DNA of 64,000 bases from assembly GCF_013385145.1 (NCBI RefSeq), contig NZ_JABZEC010000005.1, positions 1 through 64,000 on the forward strand, written 5' to 3'. The notes below the pieces were generated by a model. That model made no database searches. It was given only the letters and a program-made list of their open reading frames with translations, and was not told the origin of the DNA. The first letter of the stretch is position 1. Each line of letters begins with the position of its first letter. This stretch comes from Bombilactobacillus apium. Lineage in GTDB: Bacteria; Bacillota; Bacilli; Lactobacillales; Lactobacillaceae. The position numbers and the translations under genes were made by a program. Shown here one piece after another: positions 58,914 through 64,000 of this stretch.

Positions 58914-58951
58914 AAAAAAACTTTTGAGATGAAGATCCCAAAAGTTTTTTT
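58914..58951. terminator. Terminator between tRNA-Arg and the convergent flavodoxin gene
   Basis: AAAAAAACTTTTG and GAT pair with ATC and CAAAAGTTTTTTT around GAAG; A- and T-runs on the two sides allow both directions. Confidence 0.9.
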
Positions 58952-58963
58952 CTTTTCGAGAAG

Positions 58964-59419
58964 TTAACCTTGAATGCGATCAATTAATTGTTGGGCAAAG
59001 GCATCAAGTTTTTGAATATCATCTTGGCTGGGAGCAAGTTCAACCTTAAGGGAAGGGGCTCCTTGGACGGCACCGGTTTGCGCTAGTTGTTGGGCAAAAT
59101 GATCCACCGCCACACAAAAGTCAGGATAGAAAGTATCTCCAGAACCACAAACGCCAAAAATCTTTCCCGTCAAATCGATATCTTCCAAATCGTGATAGAA
59201 ATCTAGACCTTCATCAGGGATATTTCCCTCGAGGCCATCGGAATAAGTGTAACTAACTACCAAACATAAATCGACTGCCGCAAAATCTTCAACTTCCGTT
59301 TGCGAAATTTCTGAAATGTCGACTTCAAAACCGGTATCTTCAAAGTCTTCGGCTAAGATGTCCGCCATGTCTTCATCGTTTCCGGTCATACTAGCGTAAA
59401 CAATTTTTACTTTAGTCAC
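58964..59419 (-). CDS. Flavodoxin (housekeeping copy)
   Basis: A 151-aa FMN protein: phosphate loop YASMTGNDEDMADIL, isoalloxazine loops SYTYSDGLEGNIPDEG and GSGDTFYPDFCVAVDHFA. It is strongly acidic, as usual. I place the start at GTG 59419, 6 nt after AAGGAG; the longer frame upstream has no conserved residues. It is about half identical by eye to the flavodoxin in the ATP-grasp cluster. In lactobacilli such flavodoxins supply electrons to enzymes such as ribonucleotide reductase activase; the partner here is not known. Confidence 0.93.
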   Translation of the reverse strand: MTKVKIVYASMTGNDEDMADILAEDFEDTGFEVDISEISQTEVEDFAAVDLCLVVSYTYSDGLEGNIPDEGLDFYHDLEDIDLTGKIFGVCGSGDTFYPDFCVAVDHFAQQLAQTGAVQGAPSLKVELAPSQDDIQKLDAFAQQLIDRIQG

Positions 59420-59489
59420 AATGTTCTCCTTCATCCTTTGAATAATTGTTTTCATTATAGCAAAATTACACAATTAATTTGTATTCTAT

Positions 59490-59517
59490 TTTACGACTGG
59501 AGACAGTGAGCTATAAT
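59490..59517 (+). promoter_or_regulatory. Candidate promoter of map
   Basis: TTTACG (59490-59495) and TATAAT (59512-59517) with 16-nt spacing, about 30 nt before the GTG start. Confidence 0.55.
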
Positions 59518-59548
59518 ATGAGCAGTATAGAAAGTTGAGGTTAGATTC

Positions 59549-60337
59549 GTGATTACATTAAAATCAGAACGAGAAATTGCAGGAATGCGGCGATCGGGCG
59601 CTTTATTAGCCCAGACGCATTTAGGTTTACGCAAAGTTATTAAGCCCGGAATTTCCGGAATGGACATTGAGAACTTTGCTGATCACTTTATCACTTCTCA
59701 CGGAGGGACACCTTCAGAAAAAGGCTTTGAAGGTTATCAGTATGCAACTTGCGTCTGTGTCAATGATGAAGTTGCCCATGCCGAACCGCGCAAGGATATT
59801 ATTTTAAAAGCCGGCGATATTGTTTCAGTAGATATGACGATTGAATTAGATGGTTACCAAAGTGACTCTTGTTGGACCTACGCGGTTGGGGAAATTTCTC
59901 CCGAACGGCAGCACTTAATGGAGGTTACTAAAAAGGCTCTGTACTTAGGAATCGATCAAGCGCAAGTTGGCAATCGTCTTGGTGATATTGGCTATGCAAT
60001 CCAACACTATACTGAAGATCAAGAAAAGATGGGGGATGTCCGGGACTTGATTGGTCACGGAATCCAGCCAACCATGCATGAAGCTCCTAATGTTCCTCAC
60101 TATGGGGAACCGGGAAAAGGCTTACGGCTCAAAGAAGGAATGACGATTACCATTGAACCAATGATTACCTTGGGAACTTGGGAAATTAAGAGTAAATGGA
60201 CACCGGACGAGTGGGAGTACTTTGTGACCGCCGATGGTACTGACGCGGCTCAGTATGAACATACAATTGCGATCACCAAAGATGGTCCGAAGATTTTAAC
60301 TTCCCAAGATCCGATCGCGGATCAAAAATATCTCTAG
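59549..60337 (+). CDS. map: Methionine aminopeptidase, type I
   Basis: A 262-aa metalloprotease that removes the initiator methionine from nascent proteins. Metal ligands are in place: Asp in SVDMTIELDGYQSDS (two Asp), His in GHGIQPTMHEAP, Glu in TITIEPMIT and a final Glu in AQYEHTIAIT. CVCVNDEVAHAEP holds the substrate His. The start is GTG 59549 behind GTTGAGG. The next gene starts five bases downstream, so they are cotranscribed. Confidence 0.95.
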   Translation: MITLKSEREIAGMRRSGALLAQTHLGLRKVIKPGISGMDIENFADHFITSHGGTPSEKGFEGYQYATCVCVNDEVAHAEPRKDIILKAGDIVSVDMTIELDGYQSDSCWTYAVGEISPERQHLMEVTKKALYLGIDQAQVGNRLGDIGYAIQHYTEDQEKMGDVRDLIGHGIQPTMHEAPNVPHYGEPGKGLRLKEGMTITIEPMITLGTWEIKSKWTPDEWEYFVTADGTDAAQYEHTIAITKDGPKILTSQDPIADQKYL

Positions 60338-60342
60338 ACTTC

Positions 60343-61308
60343 ATGGCTAAAACAACGAGTACGTCTCTTCCACCCGCAGTTCCCTTATTCTTGTCTTCTT
60401 TACCTTGGTCGCAAAAAGTTTGGTTGTTGATTCAATCGGTAATTAAAAAAATTAATAGTGGCAATATTACTTTGGCCTCCAAAGCGATTGTCTACTATAG
60501 TCTCTTGTCCTTTTTTCCGCTCTTGTCCTTAGTGGGGAGTCTAATTCCTTGGTTTCATATTGATGTGCAGACGGTCTTGGCTTATTTACAAACTATGATT
60601 CCCGATCCTTTCCAAAAATGGATCAATCCCTTGGTCGTTAAGATTTTAACTAAAACTAGTGGTGGGGTTTTATCTTTTGGGATTTTTGGGGTTTTATGGT
60701 CTAGCTCCGGAGTAGTCAATATTCTCCAACGGAGTGTTAATAGTGTTTATGGTTTTGATAATCAAAAGCTATATACCCAACAATCATGGCTCAATTTCAT
60801 CTTAATGCGCGTCTTTTCAATTTTTATTACGGCGATTTCGATTGTGATTTTGTTATTCGGAATGGTTAGCTTAATCTTGGGACAACAAATTTTAAACTGG
60901 CTAAAGCCCGTTGCTAGCTGGGCCCCAGCAATTATCAATCAATTTGTTCGTTGGCGCTGGCCAGTCACCTTATTAGGACTAATGGCTTTGTTAACAACGG
61001 CCTATCTCTTGCTGCCTAATTCGCGTAAAAAATGGCGTTATATTTGGCCAGGAGCCGTGTTCGCCACGGCGGGATTTATTGTTTTAGTCCAAGGTTTCAC
61101 CCTATATCTACATTATTTTGGAAATCGTTGGAATTCCTATGGAACTTTAGGTTTATTTTTTGTCTTGATTATCTGGCTTAACTTAGCCGGGCTGATTTTT
61201 TTAGTTGGCTCAGCGATTAATGCCGCGGTAACCGAGGCTTGGACCGGGCAGATTAAACAAGACTCCCGTTGGATTCGTCGCCGCCGTTCAAAAGAGCGGT
61301 TACTTTAA
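60343..61308 (+). CDS. YihY/BrkB family membrane protein
   Basis: A 321-aa integral membrane protein of the YihY (formerly RNase BN/BrkB) family with six to seven helices. The family marks are LASKAIVYYSLLSFFPLLSL in the first helix, FGIFGVLWSSSGVVNILQRS, NSYGTLGLFFVLIIWLNLAG, and LVGSAINAAV near the end. The function is not established; it is probably a transporter or lipid-associated protein, and the old RNase claim is known to be wrong. The C-terminus is strongly basic (RWIRRRRSKER). It is coupled to map. Confidence 0.92.
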   Translation: MAKTTSTSLPPAVPLFLSSLPWSQKVWLLIQSVIKKINSGNITLASKAIVYYSLLSFFPLLSLVGSLIPWFHIDVQTVLAYLQTMIPDPFQKWINPLVVKILTKTSGGVLSFGIFGVLWSSSGVVNILQRSVNSVYGFDNQKLYTQQSWLNFILMRVFSIFITAISIVILLFGMVSLILGQQILNWLKPVASWAPAIINQFVRWRWPVTLLGLMALLTTAYLLLPNSRKKWRYIWPGAVFATAGFIVLVQGFTLYLHYFGNRWNSYGTLGLFFVLIIWLNLAGLIFLVGSAINAAVTEAWTGQIKQDSRWIRRRRSKERLL

Positions 61309-61317
61309 GGGGAGCTA

Positions 61318-61326
61318 TGGTATAAT
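61318..61326 (+). promoter_or_regulatory. Extended -10 promoter of galU
   Basis: TGGTATAAT, an extended -10 element, 40 nt before the galU ATG. There is no good -35. Confidence 0.6.
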
Positions 61327-61365
61327 TAGCCTGTTTGAATAGTTAATTAATGAGGAAGTGCAATT

Positions 61366-62262
61366 ATGGATAGAGTAAGGAAGGCTGTTATTCCTGCAGC
61401 TGGTTTAGGGACCCGTTTTTTGCCCATCACGAAGGCGATGGCTAAAGAAATGCTCCCGATCGTGGATAAACCAACCATTCAATTTATTGTGGAGGAAGCT
61501 CGAGCTTCTGGAATAGAAGATATCTTAATTATCACCGGAAAGGGCAAACGTCCGATCGAAGATCATTTTGATTCCGCTCCTGAATTGGAACAGAATTTGA
61601 AGCTGAAACATAAAGATGGGTTACTCCAACTAGTTCAAGATACCACTAATATTGGAGTTAACTTGTACTTTACCCGTCAATCGTATCCCAATGGTTTGGG
61701 GGATGCTGTCAGTCTAGCCAAGTCTTTCGTCGGCGACGAACCTTTTGTTGTCATGTTAGGCGATGATTTGATGACTGATAAGGTGCCTTTGACCCAACAG
61801 TTAATTAATGATTACAAAGAAACTCATGCTTCTACTTTGGCGGTGATGCAAGTGCCAAAGAAGGAAGTTTCCAAATATGGAGTCATTGCGCCAGAAGGCG
61901 AAGCAAAACCTGGCCTCTATCGGGTAAAGAACTTTGTTGAAAAGCCAGCTGTTGATAAGGCTCCAAGTAACTTGGCAATTATCGGGCGTTACTTATTAAC
62001 CCCGAATATTTTTGATATGTTAGCTACTCAAAAGCCAGGAGCTGGTAATGAAATTCAATTAACTGATGCGATTGATCGCCTCAACAAAACGCAACGAGTT
62101 TTTGCCCATGAATTCAAGGGTAAACGTTACGATGTGGGGAATAAATTTGGTTATATGCAGACCAGTATTGAATATGGCTTGACCCATCCCGAAGTTAAAG
62201 ACGAGTTACAGAAATATATTATTGATTTGGCTGCTCAATTGACAAAAAAGTCAAATAAGTAA
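61366..62262 (+). CDS. galU: UTP-glucose-1-phosphate uridylyltransferase
   Basis: A 298-aa nucleotidyltransferase making UDP-glucose from UTP and glucose-1-phosphate, for glycolipid, teichoic acid and polysaccharide synthesis and the Leloir pathway. The nucleotide loop [20 protein letters not shown] is at residues 11-30, followed by [19 protein letters not shown] (metal Asp), the FVEKPA motif and [10 protein letters not shown]. The length is typical. GAGGAAG precedes the ATG. Confidence 0.96.
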   Translation: MDRVRKAVIPAAGLGTRFLPITKAMAKEMLPIVDKPTIQFIVEEARASGIEDILIITGKGKRPIEDHFDSAPELEQNLKLKHKDGLLQLVQDTTNIGVNLYFTRQSYPNGLGDAVSLAKSFVGDEPFVVMLGDDLMTDKVPLTQQLINDYKETHASTLAVMQVPKKEVSKYGVIAPEGEAKPGLYRVKNFVEKPAVDKAPSNLAIIGRYLLTPNIFDMLATQKPGAGNEIQLTDAIDRLNKTQRVFAHEFKGKRYDVGNKFGYMQTSIEYGLTHPEVKDELQKYIIDLAAQLTKKSNK

Positions 62263-62266
62263 AACT

Positions 62267-62566
62267 TTATTTTAAGTAGATAGCGCCATCAGCAAATCGA
62301 ATTCCAAAGATTGGCTGGTGGCCTTTTTGGGTATTAAAATAGAGCGCTAAAGTTGCCGGATAAGTTTGTAAAAGAAATTTGAGTTCCCAAGCTTTGAGAG
62401 TTGCTTGAGCAGGAGTTTTTCCATTAAGAACTAAGTAATTATTTTCATTAGTTTTAACTAATGATATACTGGAGACTCCTAAAATTTTCGAACTTTCTCC
62501 CGCCCAATAAAGCTGAGTGTTGGGCCGGAGATCTTGTAGTAAGACTAAGAGGTTGGTAACATTCAT
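62267..62566 (-). CDS. Small hypothetical protein, 99 aa
   Basis: I do not recognise the family. It is a compact globular-looking protein: LLVLLQDLRPNTQLYWAGES, followed by a strand-rich middle (ISLVKTNENNYLVLNG) and a C-terminal RFADGAIYLK. It has no signal peptide or membrane helix. The frame has a strong AGGAGG ribosome site 8 nt before the ATG on the minus strand, which argues that it is real. It is convergent with galU and divergent from the thiolase gene. Confidence 0.75.
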   Translation of the reverse strand: MNVTNLLVLLQDLRPNTQLYWAGESSKILGVSSISLVKTNENNYLVLNGKTPAQATLKAWELKFLLQTYPATLALYFNTQKGHQPIFGIRFADGAIYLK

Positions 62567-62612
62567 TTGATGACCTCCTATTAATAATCAATAATCCTAG
62601 AGGAGTATTTTT

Positions 62613-63770
62613 GTGAAAGTAGAAGAAGTTGTAGTCGTGGCAGCGCAAAGAACCCCCACCGGAAAGTTTTGGGGCGGTTTGGCAACGGAGACCGCGCTTA
62701 GTATGACGACCAAGTTGGTTCAACAAACGTTAAGTCAGAATAAAATTGCCGCTGACCAGATTGATCAGGTCATTTTGGGGAATGTTTTGGCCGCGGGAAA
62801 TAAACAGAATTTAGCTCGGCAAGTTCAATTGCGGGCCCAATTGCCTCAGCATGGCACAGCTTTAACGATTAATCAAGTCTGTGGATCGGGTTTAAAAGCC
62901 GTTCGTTTGGCCCAAAGTGCTCTTCTATTGGGAGATGCCCAAGTAGTTTTGGCTGGAGGAGTTGAAAGCATGAGTCATGCTCCCGGCTTAGTAGAACGTC
63001 TAGATAAGCAAAATTTTGCCCAAGAGCAGATTCAAGATTCCTTGTGGATTGATGGTCTCAACGATGCTTTTCAAGGTTATCCGATGGGCCAAACGGCGGA
63101 AAACCTGGTAGCCAAATATCACTGGACGCGCCAGCAGCAAGATGCCTACGCTCTGCGTTCTCAACAACTGGCGGCCCAAGCTCAAAAAGAAGGAGCTTTT
63201 AGCGCGGAAATTTTGGCGATTAATGAATTATCGGAAGATGAAACTTTACGACCCAGCACCACGCTTGTTGGATTGAGCCAGTTGCCCCCAGCTTTTTCGC
63301 CAGAAGGAAGTGTCACGGCCGGCAATTCTTCGCCCTTGAGTGACGCCGCGGCGGTAGTTCTCTTAACCACGGCCAGCTATGCTCAGCGTCAAGGTTGGCA
63401 GCCCTTAGCCCGCTTGGTAGCTTATCAAGAAAGTGGCTATTGCCCGGAATTGATGGGTTATACCCCAGTTTTAGCGATTCGCCAACTATTACAAAAACAA
63501 AAACAAACGGTAGCTGATATTGATCTTTTTGAAGTTAATGAAGCTTTTAGTGCCCAAGCTTTAACCGTTTTAAAGGAATTGGACATTCCTGAAGACTGTT
63601 ATAATCCAGTCGGCGGAGCCTTAGCCTTAGGGCACGCTTTAGGGGCCTCAGGAGCTCGGATTTTAACTACTTTGGTTCATCAACTTCAACAACAAAAAAA
63701 ACAAAGAGGAATTGCTGCTTTGTGTATTGGTGGTGGCCAAGCAGTGGCGATGGAAGTTGAGGCTTTGTAA
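62613..63770 (+). CDS. Acetyl-CoA C-acetyltransferase (thiolase)
   Basis: A 385-aa biosynthetic-type thiolase condensing two acetyl-CoA to acetoacetyl-CoA. Catalytic residues: the acylated Cys in NQVCGSGLKAVRLA, His in NPVGGALALGHALGASGA, and a second Cys in AALCIGGGQAVAMEVE. EVNEAFSAQAL is also present. The start is GTG 62613 behind AGAGGAG. It stops directly at the ATG of mvaA, so the pair provides the first steps of the mevalonate route to isoprenoids. Confidence 0.94.
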   Translation: MKVEEVVVVAAQRTPTGKFWGGLATETALSMTTKLVQQTLSQNKIAADQIDQVILGNVLAAGNKQNLARQVQLRAQLPQHGTALTINQVCGSGLKAVRLAQSALLLGDAQVVLAGGVESMSHAPGLVERLDKQNFAQEQIQDSLWIDGLNDAFQGYPMGQTAENLVAKYHWTRQQQDAYALRSQQLAAQAQKEGAFSAEILAINELSEDETLRPSTTLVGLSQLPPAFSPEGSVTAGNSSPLSDAAAVVLLTTASYAQRQGWQPLARLVAYQESGYCPELMGYTPVLAIRQLLQKQKQTVADIDLFEVNEAFSAQALTVLKELDIPEDCYNPVGGALALGHALGASGARILTTLVHQLQQQKKQRGIAALCIGGGQAVAMEVEAL

Positions 63771-64000
63771 ATGACTAAGTTTTATGAATTAACTACGGCC
63801 CAGCGCTTAGATTATCTGCAAGAAAAAGGTTACTTGACGGTCGCTGATCGCCAGCTTCTGCAAAGTTCGCCCGCTTTACCAGAAGAGATTGCTAGTCATT
63901 TGGTAGAAAATCAAATTGGTTCTTTTCCCCTACCGTTGGGTTTAGCCAATCATTTTCTGATTGATGGTCAAGCATATTTAGTTCCTTTGGCGACTGAAGA
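63771..64000 (+). CDS. mvaA: Hydroxymethylglutaryl-CoA reductase, N-terminal part (cut by window end)
   Basis: Only the first 76 codons are in the window. They contain RLDYLQEKGYLT and VENQIGSFPLPLGLANHFLI, followed by DGQAYLVPLATEE. The ENQIGSFPLPLG motif is the substrate-binding signature of class II HMG-CoA reductase, which reduces HMG-CoA (or its reverse) to mevalonate. The ATG abuts the thiolase stop codon TAA with no gap, so the two are cotranscribed. Confidence 0.93.
   Translation, partial: MTKFYELTTAQRLDYLQEKGYLTVADRQLLQSSPALPEEIASHLVENQIGSFPLPLGLANHFLIDGQAYLVPLATE

Overview
The window looks like a chromosomal segment of a low-to-medium GC lactic acid bacterium, most likely Lactobacillaceae. 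The gene order pcrA-ligA-camS-gatC-gatA-gatB-dagK, the POT peptide transporter, the FAD glycerol-3-phosphate oxidase, the mevalonate genes and the BspA-type LRR surface proteins all fit. The genus cannot be fixed from the sequence. Six tRNA genes (Asn, Thr, Tyr, Gln, Leu, Arg) and a 5S rRNA, the end of an rrn operon, are present. No transposase, integrase, prophage or CRISPR array was seen.

Layout. 0-9 kb: 5S and tRNAs, a GNAT gene, DNA 3-methyladenine glycosylase, glpO, dtpT, two tRNAs, a GntR regulator and the NAD salvage pair pncB-nadE. 9.3-10.4 kb: a decayed BspA-like LRR gene. 10.5-26 kb: core genes, all intact (csp, a glucosaminidase, xpt-purK-like-purB, pcrA-ligA-camS-gatCAB-dagK, rlmCD). 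26-44 kb: an accessory stretch of ABC exporters, dehydrogenases, small regulators and a DUF262/DUF1524 defence-type protein. It is unusually rich in broken genes: a frameshifted ABC ATPase, yjdF with an in-frame TAG behind a yjdF-type riboswitch, a frameshifted SAP-domain gene, a second ABC ATPase with an in-frame TAG, a PEBP remnant, a TetR/MFS pair fused by deletion, and a frameshifted DUF3021 gene. It also holds copies of a ~165 bp palindromic intergenic repeat. 44-45 kb: ilvE, then about 0.8 kb of AT-rich non-coding DNA.

45.7-52.8 kb: the most interesting part, a compact six-gene operon (unknown 560-aa protein, ATP-grasp ligase, flavodoxin, MFS exporter, ATP-grasp ligase, ATP-grasp ligase). 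A perfect 19-bp palindrome lies just upstream. I infer a ribosome-independent biosynthesis and export pathway for a small peptide-like or amide-linked metabolite; the product is unknown.

53.2-55.3 kb: a second BspA-like gene, nearly full length but carrying two single-base frameshifts. It is a direct-repeat paralogue of the decayed copy 44 kb upstream. 55.4-64 kb: mostly core genes again (APC permease, degenerate GH25 lysozyme, DEAD-box helicase, tRNA-Arg, a second flavodoxin, map, YihY membrane protein, galU, a small conserved protein, and the mevalonate genes thiolase and mvaA, the latter cut by the window end).

Most lesions are single-base losses in short homopolymers of accessory genes, while about 20 core genes are uninterrupted. 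That favours genuine gene decay over uniform sequencing error, but resequencing would be needed to be sure.
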